Shown: piece by piece, positions 46,936 through 57,693 of the stretch
How the letters are laid out: every line of letters begins with the position of its first letter
Numbering within the stretch: position 1 is the stretch's first letter
From: Iris pallida
Taxonomy: Eukaryota > Streptophyta > Magnoliopsida > Asparagales > Iridaceae
DNA length: 64,000 nt
Direction: 5' to 3'
NCBI GenBank assembly: GCA_029216955.1
Contig: JANAVB010003400.1
Location: 11,011,654-11,075,653, forward strand
Position numbers and translations under genes: made by a program
The notes under the pieces: generated by a model
What the model was told of the DNA's origin: nothing
What the model saw: only the letters and a program-made list of their open reading frames with translations
The model's database searches: none

Positions 46936-47649
46936 TGTTACGACCCGCACCCGGTATAGGGACACGAGTACATGGGTACGTCCAGCCTACGTCGTAGCAT
47001 CGACGGTAGAATTCTATCTAGGTCAATAGCACTAGCTAACATATATATGAATATATAGATCGCAACCTGTCAAAGATATCTCAACTCCTTGTGGAGGACA
47101 AGATAATTAAAGCAACACAATACTCAATCATATATCTAAAGCGCGATAAGATATCAAAGAAGTCTAACATAATTATATAGTCTAAACAGCAACAATATCC
47201 AACAATAATTATATCCAACATCCAAGTCTCAAATATAAGCCAAAAATAAATTTGGTACCAGAATGCTAATGAAAACTAACTAGTACAACTAGTGATTCCG
47301 GCTAGACCTCCTGGCAATCACTCCTAAGCTATTGGGTCCAAGGCCGCACCCTCAACCTCATGTGGTCCATAATATGTCAGACACTAATCCTCCAAGTCCT
47401 CTGAAAAATATTATCCAGTCAGGATTAGAACAAAGCACACCTCTAACAGCAGTTCCAATTAAATGATAAATGCTATAAAACAGTAATAGTAAGTGTAATA
47501 TATTATGAGCATATAGAACTGTACCATAACTATCTAGCATATCATGTGATAAGTATAAAAAGATAGAGTAATAAAAAGCATCACAATGAATATAAATTAG
47601 ACAGGAAAGAAACTGAACTAAATGTATTTTGAATCTTTATTTCCAACAA

Positions 47650-47968
47650 ATGTTCTATCAATCACAATATCCATAATAGTATGGCTCAATCATACAGGTA
47701 ACGTATGATTGCCATTCCATAATAGTACAAGAGTAAGACTCAATCCAGTATGATTGGCTATCCACAATATCACAATAGTATGACTCAATCCAACATGATT
47801 GGCTATCCACGATATCATAATAGTATGGCTCAATTATACGGGTAACATATGATTAGATATCCACAATAGTACAAGAGTATGACTCAATCCAGTAGGATTG
47901 GCTATCCATAATGTCACAATAGTATGGCTGTATCATATGGGTAACGTATGATTGGCTATCCACAATAG
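47650..47968. repeat. Tandem repeat of about 46-56 bp in LTR E
   Basis: Six units beginning ATAGTATGGCTCAAT or ATAGTACAAGAGTAAG lie at about 47675, 47721, 47777, 47819, 47865 and 47921. They contain ATGATTGGCTATCCACAAT. Spacing repeats as 46, 56 and 42 bp, giving a 144-bp higher-order period. Confidence 0.8.
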
Positions 47969-48279
47969 TATAATATGGTGTCAACTCATGAGCAACGAGA
48001 TCGAAGTGAATAATGAGATATGAGAACAATATGTATGTCAAGACAGAAACCATAACAACTAACTCGTGTAACCATCATGTCAAAAATTAAGTAGAACATC
48101 ACTAAATACATAAATCATAACAAATATCATATAATAAAAATTATCAGAGAATATACTCGCTTGTCGTCCTAGGCCACGAGTATGGATTGATATCCAAAAT
48201 ATAGTCACAAAGACCTAAATATGAAATTTCAATGTCAATTGGTGTTTTGGAATAATAATCATTGATATCTAAAATAAAA

Positions 48280-48560
48280 TATAATTTCTAGGTCAATTCT
48301 AGGTCATGAAAGTCAAACTAGGTTAATACCTTGCTTCTATGGTCAAACTAGGTCAATACCTTGCTTTTATTGTCAAACTAGATCAAATCTAGATTAACAG
48401 TTAAACTAGATCATTTCTTAATTTATAGGTTAATTTTACTTATTTACAAGGTTTATAAAGTTATACTAGGTCTTAACAAGTCATTATTTGGTTTTTAGGT
48501 ACTAACTAGGTCAAACTAGTCAATACTAGTTAGTACTAGTTAATACTAGGCCAATACTAG
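48280..48560. repeat. GGTCAA/CTAGGTCAAT keyword block in LTR E
   Basis: GTCAA with AGGTCAATACC or ACTAGGTCAAAC context recurs about ten times. It is the reverse complement of the TTGACC block of LTR B. Confidence 0.65.
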
Positions 48561-49008
48561 GTTTCTATGTTATACTAATACGTTTCTACCATATATTACC
48601 ATAATATATACTTCTACCTATTTGGCCTATAGTTATTTGCCTTACTTCGTATCACAGTATCTTAATCCGTATCGTACATTTACCTAATACCTTGGCCCGT
48701 ATCTCAAATACCTTAACTATTAGTCAATACCTTAGTTCTAGGGTCAATTTCTTGGGTAAACTAGGTTTTCTAGTCCATGCTAGTCAATATCTTGTTTCTA
48801 GGTGAGGTATTATCCATACTAGCTAATATTACCAAGTATCAATACATATTTCTTATATGTTTACTAGTTACCTACTATCTAGGATTACCTTAGCCAATTT
48901 ACCCTTCATATATCCATAGATGTACCAAATATCTATTACATATACCACTATCTTTACCTATCCATAACATATACCAATATGTTCTTTATCTATTTCTAAA
49001 CATTTACC

Positions 49009-49116
<108 letters not shown>

Positions 49117-49281
49117 TGCGGTTTTTCTTCCGGCACCAGCTTTTTGCGCCTTTATTTGTCTTTTCCGGTTGGAAGTCCTCTCGTCGCAGGAGTTTTTATA
49201 GGTCGCTTGGGCTATCTCCCGGCGCCATCTTACTCTTCTTTTAATAAACCATGTTGTTCAATATTTTTTTTCCGTGTTGTT

Positions 49282-49282
<1 letters not shown>
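49117..49282 (+). mobile_element. LINE-like 3' end fragment (first copy)
   Basis: GC-rich sequence with CGCTTGGGCTATCTCCCGGC, then TTTTAATAAACC and a duplicated GTTGTTCAATAT. It runs into a (TA)n tail at 49283. CTTGGGCTATMTCCCGG is shared with the end of the next fragment (50911), so both are 3' ends of one retroposon family, cut short at the 5' side. Confidence 0.5.
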
Positions 49283-49352
<70 letters not shown>

Positions 49353-49354
<2 letters not shown>

Positions 49355-50980
49355 TGAGAGAGATGTGCCCAGGGCTCCGCCGGCTCCGTTCTCCTCCGGA
49401 GCTCGAGACGCGCGGCTGGCCGTCTCGGGGGGACGGCCTCCTCGGCCCGGCCCCTGGTTGGGGCCTCCTCGGCCGCCACCCGCCCTCCGTTCTTCGGCTG
49501 GCCGGTCGTCTGGCCGCCATCCCTGTGGGGGGGCCTTCCGCTCGTCGATGTCTTCTTCACGCCGTGGTGGCTCCCCCAACCATCCGCCCCCCGTCTCCCT
49601 TGGCGCCGATCTAGGCGTCGCCCCCGTCGTCTCCGTGCTCAGCGTAGGAAGGCTCCCCCAGATCCGGCGCCCCCCCTCCTCTCCCGCGCGTCTCGGTGTG
49701 CACCCCCCCCTCCGGCTGTTCCTCCCCCACCGTCGCGGTCCCCCGAGGCCGCCCCCAGCACCGCCGGTGCGGATCTCCTCCTCCTCTCCGCCCCATCTCC
49801 CCCGAGGGTCCCTCCCCCTCCCCCCGTCCAAGCCCCTCCGCCGGCGTCCGTCCTGACGCCGGTGGCCTATCCCCTCCCCACCTCGGGCCTCGACCCCCCA
49901 GGGGTCGCGCATCGCCTCCACTTTCGGCGGTGGCAGCGTCGCAGCCCTCCGTGCAGCGGCCCTCGGCTGGCCTCTCCTCCGCCCTGACGTCCTCCTCGGC
50001 GTCGGGCGATGATCCAGCGGCGCTCTTCTCCACCGTCCTCGCGCGTTGGCCTTCCCCGGCCTTGGCGCCCTCCCCGGTGTCAGCGTCGAGTGTCTCCCCC
50101 GCCCTAGCGCCCTCCTCGTCAGCCACGGCGGTGTCGACCCCGCCGTCCGCCCACCGGTACGCGCTACGGAGCCTTTCCTAGCGGGCTCCTCCGGGCTGTC
50201 TTCCTCCGCCTAAGCCGGAGCCCCCGTTCCCCGCCCTTCGCTCGGCTCTCCTGTCCCGGCGGACGCAGCCGGTCCAACCCCCTGCCTTTTTGTCTTCCTT
50301 CCTTTCGTCAGGCTGGCCCTTCGCCGGAGCCCTCGCTCTTCTCTTGGCCTATGCCCCTCTCCGGGACGCGCGTTCCTCCGCTCCAGCCCGCCGGAGACCG
50401 AGCCGCCGGAGATCCCCCTCGCCTTCGGCCCCCGCCTCTCCCCCTGCCACGTTCACCCCTCTCCTTGCCTTAGCCGCCGGAGCTCCCGCCTCCGGCACCG
50501 CCTTCCTAGCCACACGAGCCGCCGCCGCCTGGCCTCTCCTCCGGTCGACGCGCGGGTCCCTCGCCGGAGTCCCCGCCCTCCTCCCCCCCACCTCAGCCGC
50601 TCGTGCTCCTCCGTCGGAGCCCCCTTCGCCGGAGCCGGATGAGAGCCCCCCACCCCCCCCCCCGCCCCCGCCTCGGGAGCAGCGCACCCCTCGCGCAGTG
50701 CGCTCTCTCGAGTCTCGTACCCCATCGGGCAGCGCACACGCCATCCCCCTAGGGCCTAGCGCACACACGTGGCTCATTGGTCTTTCAAAATTTGATTTTT
50801 CAAATTTTGAATCTCCAGGAAAAAAAAAAAAAATTAATGAAAACTGGTTAATGTCTTTTTTAGCTAAGATCTTTATTAAGGGTATCCCCCTAATCTTGTA
50901 GGAACTTGGGCTATATCCCGGTTCCAACCTCTTTTTTACTGCTTCAATGAAGGCTTTAGCCATTTGTTTCAAAAAAAAAA
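49353..50980 (+). mobile_element. GC-rich LINE-like retroposon fragment with poly(A) tail
   Basis: The 1.6-kb insert is very GC-rich up to about 50770. It ends in an AT-rich 3' part: CTTGGGCTATATCCCGG, AATGAAGGCTTTAGCC and ten A's at 50971-50980, then TAAA units and (TA)n. A tail and no LTRs suggest target-primed retroposition. Plus-strand frames (49696-50181, 50290-50901) are Pro/Ser/Ala-rich and may be remnants of a first ORF. There is no RT or endonuclease. ATTTACCTATTA (49002) and ATTTACCCATTA (51079) may be target duplications around the whole block, with one mismatch. Confidence 0.55.
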
Positions 50981-51001
50981 TAAATAAATAAATATATATA
51001 T

Positions 51002-51070
<69 letters not shown>
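50981..51070. repeat. TAAA/TA microsatellite tail
   Basis: TAAATAAATAAA followed by some 40 TA units; follows the poly(A) of the LINE-like insert. Confidence 0.9.
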
Positions 51071-51074
<4 letters not shown>

Positions 51075-51947
51075 AACTATTTACCCATTACTATACCCCC
51101 CATACATGTTTATTTGCACTTACCTATGGTGCTAGGTTCCCTTACTCATATATTATATATATCCATATACCCTACATGCCATAGTACACCAAGCTATACC
51201 ATATCCACATGGTATATAATATACCCCTTGTACTATATGTATATCTACATACCTATGTATCCTATACTATTGGTATCTATATGATACCTATATAAAAAAT
51301 ATATATATAATATTGTACCCTTGTTATCCTATGCATATCCATGGCTTACCTATACATATACATATACACCTATATATACATATATAGATAGCATATTCTT
51401 AGGATACCATGTTCTACCTAATACTTGACATACCCTATACCATGATATGTCATGATACCTTAATTCATTAAGCATCCTACATTTTACACCATACCCTGAC
51501 TACCTTACCTATACCCTATATAGCATAACATGTATTCTAGTATCTTATTTTTATATGTACATATACCTATATATATATATCTACCTATGATCCTTGATAC
51601 ATATATGCATAGATACGTATCCTAGGTTACCTACAATTGATACCAAGATACCTATATCCTTACCATATGACATGTATAGCTTTAAATTATAGCAATATGT
51701 TTAACTATATACCTATATATCAATATATCCTTCTATTTCATTACCTATCCAAATTACCTTAGGATGCCCTATGCTTACCAAACATACACACATGGACTCA
51801 TTCATCCTACTCTTGGTACTTGACATCTTGATATTACACATTACCTAGTTCTAATACCCAATATCTTAGTATCTTGACCAATATCTTATCCTCCTAGATA
51901 CTTACCCAACTAACTCTAATACTAATACTTGATACCAAATAGGATAC

Positions 51948-51952
51948 CTTAC
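51948..51952. repeat. Presumed TSD of LARD C, left copy
   Basis: CTTAC precedes the LTR start. The right copy lies beyond the window, so it cannot be confirmed. Confidence 0.4.
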
Positions 51953-52352
51953 TGTCACGTCCTAGTTCCAAAATACTTAGGAACCCAAGACATGAGCATG
52001 CCAACTGCACGGCTAGAATAAGTATTTCCAATTTAATGGACTTATTCTAATTGTAGTACGCTGAATCTTCAACTATAATACCACAGTCATAGGTAATCTA
52101 ATATCTCCACATCAACATCATAACACTATCATCTCATCCACATAATAGCAACATCGACACAAAAATATATATAATAGTCCGACGAAAATAGAAATAAGTC
52201 TAAATATCCAAATACAAGATCTGTCTAAAATAACCAAGTCTGGTGGAAATATATCCACAAAAATAAAGATACAATGCTGGAAATAATAAAATAGTCAGGA
52301 CATAGCTAACTAGATAAAATGTCCATGACTCTAATCATTGTCAACCCTTGGA

Positions 52353-52449
52353 TCAGGAAAACTCCTCGGGCACAACCTCTATGTCCTCTGCAAGAAATTC
52401 GGGCTCGATACCTGGTCCGAAACTGTAAGATAAATGTGCTCGTCTGAAT
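52353..52449 (-). pseudogene. Acidic mini-exon-like segment in LTR C (3' LTR)
   Basis: It follows the acceptor-like TTCCAG. Compared with the other LTR copy (56891-56988) it lacks one base near 52422, so the first residues (SDEH) and the acidic end (EFLAEDIEVVPEEFS, stop TGA at 52353) are now in different frames. Confidence 0.3.
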
Positions 52450-53938
52450 CTGGAAAAGAACCAGGTCCTCAGAGGGACGTAAAAAGGTACAAATAACATG
52501 CTACAATCTGTAAATAAATACAAGAAATCAACTGGATAAACTATCCATCTATGTGAATGCACGTCGAAGATGACTTTGGGCCGTATGGGTAGGTAAGGGA
52601 GTAGCATTAGCGTCAACCAATCTGAAATATTTACTAGCATACCTTCCGACGTATCGGAGACTAGTCCGTGGCCGATGCTGGAAATATCTACTAGTATAGC
52701 CTATAACATGGCACACTAAGACTGATATGCAAGTGTCTGTCACATACGCCTACTAATAGTCTTTTCCTCCCGTGTCTTGCTCAAACCGCCCGTATCGGTT
52801 ACGAGTTGAGTACGTAAGCTCATTCTAGCATAATGTAATCTCACTCATTGTGCCGTGTATGATACATGACAAGGCATAGAAGTCATTTAGAAACAACTTC
52901 ACACAATCCGGGTACATCTCTTAGACACATAAGTCAAACACATGCACACGAGCATCGATAACCACATTGATGGCACCCAAGTTATACTTGGACAAACTCT
53001 ACTAACACAATTACTTCTAGCACAACAACAATCCAAGTATTTAATAGTATAAGAAAGTAGCAAGGTATCTTGCCTGGAATGCCAAAAAATGAATAAAGTA
53101 TCGGTCTGTCTCCAACCTCCGTAGACAAGTGATCACGAACTCCTAGAAAATATAAATAAACTAAATAAACATTACCACAATACTTACCATATATATATAC
53201 TTACCTTAGTAGGCTAAACTAGTCACAAAAATTAGTCCACTAGTCTAAACTATTTAAAGATACAACAATCTATATATGGCAACCCATTATATAATATTAT
53301 ATACTAAAAATATATACTTTTAATTATTGAAAAATATCATATTAAATTCTGAATATATTTTATATAAATATATTTTTAGAAAAATACGCTAAATCGCTAT
53401 ATTAAAGTATCAACACCACATGCCACATAGAAATTCGATTCAAATGCGATAAATCATGGAATAATATGAAAAATATTTATTCTGGAATAAATCAGAATAA
53501 TTAGAGTTAAATATGAATTTTAATTTAAATTTATTAGATTTATATCATATTTAAATCCTACAAAAGTTTGGAATAAAAAAATTGATTTTGAGAGGTGTGT
53601 CGGTGTCCAAATTTTGATATAATCAAAACGATAGTATAACATCATGAAATAGTTGCAAATATTCATTAACAATGATTCTAGATGACAGATATATATGTTA
53701 GAGACCTTACCAAGCTTTCGTTTGAGATCAAACGGGATTTGAAGTCGTCGGGACTCCGCACCGAAATTTATCAATTCTGGACATGTTTCGGTGTAATGGA
53801 CGCCACGACCAAACATAGTGGAACGGTGTGAGTTAGCGATTGGACATGAAAAGAGACATGTAGGAATATCTATTAAACTTAGTTTGAGGAAAAATAGATG
53901 AGTAAAACTATTTTTAATCTATTTTACAAAACACCAAC

Positions 53939-54219
53939 CTGTTGCTGGAATTTCAGAATAAAACAACGAGTTTCGGCGTCTTCGAGGGCTTGGATTTCAC
54001 TTCAAAAGGGTCATGGTGATCCCAAGAGTTGCTAGGACGGTGGAGTAAGTCAAGAGGGGTGTGGGAGAGGTGGTAGAAGGCTTGGAAGTCGAGGAATTAG
54101 GGTGTTGAAGTGGTCGGCCAAAGACTATGTAGTGGGCGGCCTTAGATTATAGGTGGGCGGCTTTTAGGTTGTAGAGGAAAAGTGGGATGGTATGGAGGGG
54201 TTATATATATAAGGATTTT
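53939..54219 (-). promoter_or_regulatory. Putative promoter, leader and splice-donor-like site in LTR C
   Basis: On the minus strand TTATATATATAACCCC (TATA box) is followed by a C-rich leader of about 250 nt that ends CAGCAACAG|GTTGGTG, a good donor match. The same layout is seen in LTRs A and B. The role is inferred. Confidence 0.5.
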
Positions 54220-54974
54220 CTCTCCTTTGATTTATAGAAATATAAATTTTGGTTTGATTATGTTTGGAGTTTATTTGGTCCTCCAATCAATCAATTTAAA
54301 TTTGAGTAGAAAGGGTTTCCTAATTTAAATAGGATGTTTGACTTTGGTCAAAGTAGTAGAGATTTGAGCACATAGCTGATTTTAAATAGATTTAGATCAA
54401 TTTAATAAGGTTCTACCATGATTTGGCACCCTAGAGTGGTCCCCACTAAGTTAGGTTGGCTATGATTAAGTCCCGAAATTTTTTCTAAGAGAATTAAACA
54501 CCGAAATGACTAAAGATGGGTCTTATATGCTATTTGAAAATAAGTAGCACATGGGAACTCAATTGAGTAGGACACCATAGGCATGTATATAGTAGGCTCA
54601 AAAATAGTCAAAATTATATATTGGGTCATTTAGGTTGGATCAATGTCGAGTCCCGAATTTAAGTTGGAAGTACGACAAGTTTTACGGTAGATAACTTTTT
54701 GGCCTAAGTTGACCCCAAAGTTGTGCGATAAAAATAGAATACAATAGAATATATTTGAGTGGGACATGATATATCAAAGTGAAGTTAAACGCGTCTAGAT
54801 CAAAATTCATGAGGAAAGTTTCTAGAGATTGGTATTTTTGTGCTCCAAAAAGCAAAGCTACGAAAAGTATATACTATGATCATAAATAATAGTGGAAAAA
54901 TATCTACTAATAACTATACTAAATAAAAAATTAAAAAATACAAAAAAATAACTCAAAAATCTTGGGGGCATACA

Positions 54975-55889
54975 ACCTACCCACCTTAAAGAATTTCGTC
55001 CTCAAAATTACACTAACTAATAGGAGAAAAGAAACTAGTCATATTGGATTTCTAGAGGATGCTAATACTAATGGATTCTAAATTATCATAATCTAGGCTT
55101 TCAAATTCTAAAAATATATCCTATCATTAAAATAATATGACATCCCTATATCATTCATGGAAAATAGACGCTATATCGCATCGAGATAGTAATACATCAT
55201 ATGGCTAAGTTTAGACTAAAGGACTCTACGTCACAACCTTGGTTCATAGGCTAACATAACACAATAGCCCAACCCTTCAAACAAGGACGATGGGTGAACC
55301 ATGCACCATGACAGTCCATGTCCCTACAATGCTAACGGAATAATAAATCACCATAAATCAGGCTTATGATCGGCTAATCTTTTTTTTATTCCATTTTGTC
55401 CCACGCCAGCTCAGATCGTGGCCATTTTTCGTCAGTCCTCCGACGTTAGTTCCTAATATATGGTAATCTTTCTAATACTCCTATATATGGAAGTCTACCA
55501 ACCTTAGTCCTTTACCTAGTCCTGTTAAGCATGGATTCCTAACTTCTCCCCATAAGAATCTTCCAAATTCTTAGTAATGGTGAAGTGGCTACTCTAGGCT
55601 TGGCTACGAAACAACCATAGATAAAAGAAAAATAATTATAGCCTTAGAATCATCAATCTAAAATAATACCTCCTACAGCTACACCCCTAGGCCCCCTCCC
55701 TACTGGTGTCATAACGTAAGCATGGCCAATTCTCTGTCTTCCCTCCTGCTATCTAGCCCTCCTGTATTGGACCTCCTATGGTGGTAAAGGTGGTCCTCCT
55801 GGTGCTACAGTCGCCTGAGTAGGTGGTCTCGATCATGGTGGTGCTGGAAGTGCTAGCCACGAAACTAGATGCTGTGGTCTGTCGCTCTG
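54975..55889 (-). other. Internal region of LARD C between gag remnant and 3' LTR
   Basis: Non-coding. The minus-strand sequence next to the LTR is TTTTGAGGACGAAATTC followed by TTTAAGGTGGGTAGG, nearly the same as in LARD B. No pol motif in any frame. Confidence 0.75.
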
Positions 55890-56273
55890 CTATGGGCACT
55901 CCATGGCACGATGTTGGTCAGATCCATTCCACAAGCATCGTCCTAGTCTCTTTCGACAGTCTTTTAGAAGGTGTCCCTTCCTTCCATAATGATGACAAGT
56001 TAGAATCTTCTTCGCTGGATAGGGTATAGCTCTCTGCTGAAAATGCTCTTCCGAATGTCTGATAGGTCCTCCTAACTGTCTTTTGGCCGAAACAATGGCA
56101 GTAATAGGGCGCTTCGAAAGTACTGGGTCCTTGTTGATAGCTTCTTGGTGACGGGCTTCAGCTAATACCTCGGCATACGAAACTTTAGACTGTGCAGTAG
56201 TATATCGCTGGAGCTCCTTTGTCAATCCATGATGAAATCTATGCGCCTTTTCCATGTCATTCGATATTAGCAT
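55890..56273 (-). pseudogene. Ty3/gypsy-type Gag C-terminal remnant in LARD C
   Basis: A 127-codon segment. The end of the capsid domain is visible (RFHHGLTKELQRYTTAQ, SYAEVLAEARHQEAINKD), followed by a basic linker and two zinc knuckles. In the first (CHHYGRKGHLLKDC) the second Cys is Tyr; in the second (CLWNGSDQHRAMEC) it is Asn, so neither should bind zinc properly. Only about 180 bp separate it from the primer site, so the Gag N-terminus is deleted. There is no pol after it. Two adjacent CCHC knuckles of this spacing are found in some plant gypsy Gag proteins. Confidence 0.75.
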
Positions 56274-56449
56274 AGTACCAAGAGAAAAATCTTATAAAAG
56301 GAGTATGGAATCAAGTTGGATACATAATGAGATAGTACGAATTTGGAATTCAAAGGCGATAAACTTGCAGGTGGATGAGATTTCCTAAGACTCCTTAATA
56401 CTAATTTGCAGGCTCGTCTTGGTAATTTAGGTAACCAAGATGACAAACT

Positions 56450-56467
56450 GACCTGCATGGGCCACCA
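56450..56467 (-). promoter_or_regulatory. Primer-binding site of LARD C (tRNA-Ile type)
   Basis: On the minus strand TGGTGGCCCATGCAGGTC, 8 nt from the LTR end, identical to LARDs A and B. Confidence 0.85.
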
Positions 56468-56890
56468 CAAAAACATGTCATGTCCCAGTTCCAAAATACT
56501 TAGAAACCCAAGACATGAGCATGCCAGTTGTACGGCTAGAATAAGTATTCCCAATTTAATGAACTTATTCTAATCATAGTCTGCTGAATCTTATAGCTAC
56601 AATACCACAGTCACAGGTAATCTAATATCAACATATCAACAATATAACACTATAATCTCATCCACATAATAGCAACATCGACACAGAAAAATATATAATA
56701 GTCTGACTGAAATAGAAATAAGTCTAAATATCCAAATATAAATATGTCTAAAGTAACCAATTCTGGTGGAAATATATCCACAAAAATAAAGATACAATGC
56801 TGGAAATAACAAAGTACTGAAAGAATAAAATAGTCAGCACATAACTAGTTAGACAAAAATGACCATGACTAATTACTGTCAACCCCTGGA

Positions 56891-56988
56891 TCAAGGAAAC
56901 TTCTCGGGCACAACCTCTATGTCCTCTACAAGAAATTCAAAATCGATACCTGGTCCATATACTATAGGATAAAGGTGCTCATCCGGAT
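56891..56988 (-). CDS. Acidic mini-exon-like segment in LTR C (5' LTR)
   Basis: After acceptor-like TTCTTTCTCAG (plus 56989-56999) the frame reads DPDEHLYPIVYGPGIDFEFL and then an acidic end to TGA at 56891-56893. An in-frame stop lies just upstream of the acceptor, so it can only be expressed as an exon. It resembles the acidic segments of LTRs B and D (DExL, then a Tyr-Gly pair). Confidence 0.3.
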
Positions 56989-57368
56989 CTGAGAAAGAAC
57001 CAGGTCCTCAGAGGGATGTAACAAGGTACAAAATAACATGCTACAATATGAACTATAAATAAATACAAGTAATAAACTGGGTAAAATATTCATCTATGTG
57101 AATGCACGTCGAAGACGACTTTGGCCGTATGGGTAGTTAAGGGAGTAGCATTAGCGTCAACTAATGCTAAAATATTTTCTAGCATACCTTTCGACCGAAC
57201 CCAAAGACTAGTTCGTGACCGCTGCCGGATATATCCACTAGTATAGCCTATAACATGGCATACTGAGGCTGATATGTCTGTCCCATACGCCTACTAATAG
57301 TCTTCCCCTCCTGTGTCCTGCTCAATTTATATCCATGAATCTAACATTCCACATCTCTATGCAAGTCT

Positions 57369-57373
57369 ATAGC
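57369..57373. repeat. Presumed TSD of LARD D, left copy
   Basis: ATAGC precedes the LTR start; the right copy is outside the window. Confidence 0.4.
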
Positions 57374-57601
57374 TGTCACGACCCGATCCCAATATAGTGG
57401 ATCTAGTCGGATCATGCCCAGCCTGCACCATTGTGAGACGGCGGCAGTAAGCTGTATCAAGCAGTGAAACACAACATGCAGAAATATCTAACGAAAATAA
57501 AACATTTTATTCGACTGGGAAAAGTCTGGAAATAAAACAAACAACAACAATATTCATTTTATTACAATAGATTCTGAAAAGGAAAGTACTAAGCCAACAT
57601 T

Positions 57602-57693
57602 CTAGGGTTCAGGGATTCCTGGTTCAGCCTCTGCGGGACCCAAGTCTGTCCCGTAGAAAGTGCAGAAAGGCAGCTCCTCTTCGTCGCAATCAC
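57602..57693 (-). CDS. Acidic mini-exon-like segment in LTR D
   Basis: After the acceptor-like AG (57694-57695) the frame reads GDCDEEELPFCTFYGTDL and then a Glu/Pro tail to TAG at 57602-57604. The order acidic run, Leu, three residues, Thr-(Phe/Tyr)-Tyr-Gly is the same as in LTR B. Function unknown. Confidence 0.3.

Larger units (their letters stand above)
51953..54974 (-). repeat. 3' LTR of LARD C (3022 bp)
   Basis: On the minus strand it begins TGTATGCCCCC and ends CTAGGACGTGACA. TATA box at 54203-54212, leader, donor-like CAACAG|GTTGGT at 53938, long AT-rich part, acceptor-like TTCTTTTCCAG (AG at 52450) and acidic mini-frame ending at 52353. The 3' end resembles LTR A. Confidence 0.87.
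51953..57373 (-). mobile_element. LARD C: non-autonomous element with gag remnant (right end interrupted by D)
   Basis: Minus-strand element: 3' LTR 51953-54974, internal region 54975-56475 and 5' LTR from 56476, which is interrupted at 57373 by LARD D. It has a tRNA-Ile-type primer site and a gypsy-type GAGGACGAAATTC region before the 3' LTR. The 1.5-kb internal region holds only a broken Gag C-terminus, with no protease, RT or integrase. Confidence 0.85.
56476..57373 (-). repeat. 5' LTR of LARD C, end part only
   Basis: Collinear with 51953-52785 (for example CCAAAATACTTAG, CCTCAGAGGGA, CGCCTACTAATAGTCTT). After about 57325 it departs from the 3' LTR by an indel, and at 57374 it is cut by LARD D. 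Confidence 0.85.

Noticed and set aside
47675..47968. Regularly spaced repeats as a CRISPR array
   Set aside because: Units differ, 'spacers' are also repeated, there are no cas genes, and the context is a plant LTR.
49241..50972. Long frames of 160-226 codons in the GC-rich insert
   Set aside because: They overlap in several frames on both strands, are Pro/Arg/Gly/Ser-biased, and partly translate the TA microsatellite. High G+C alone keeps stops rare.
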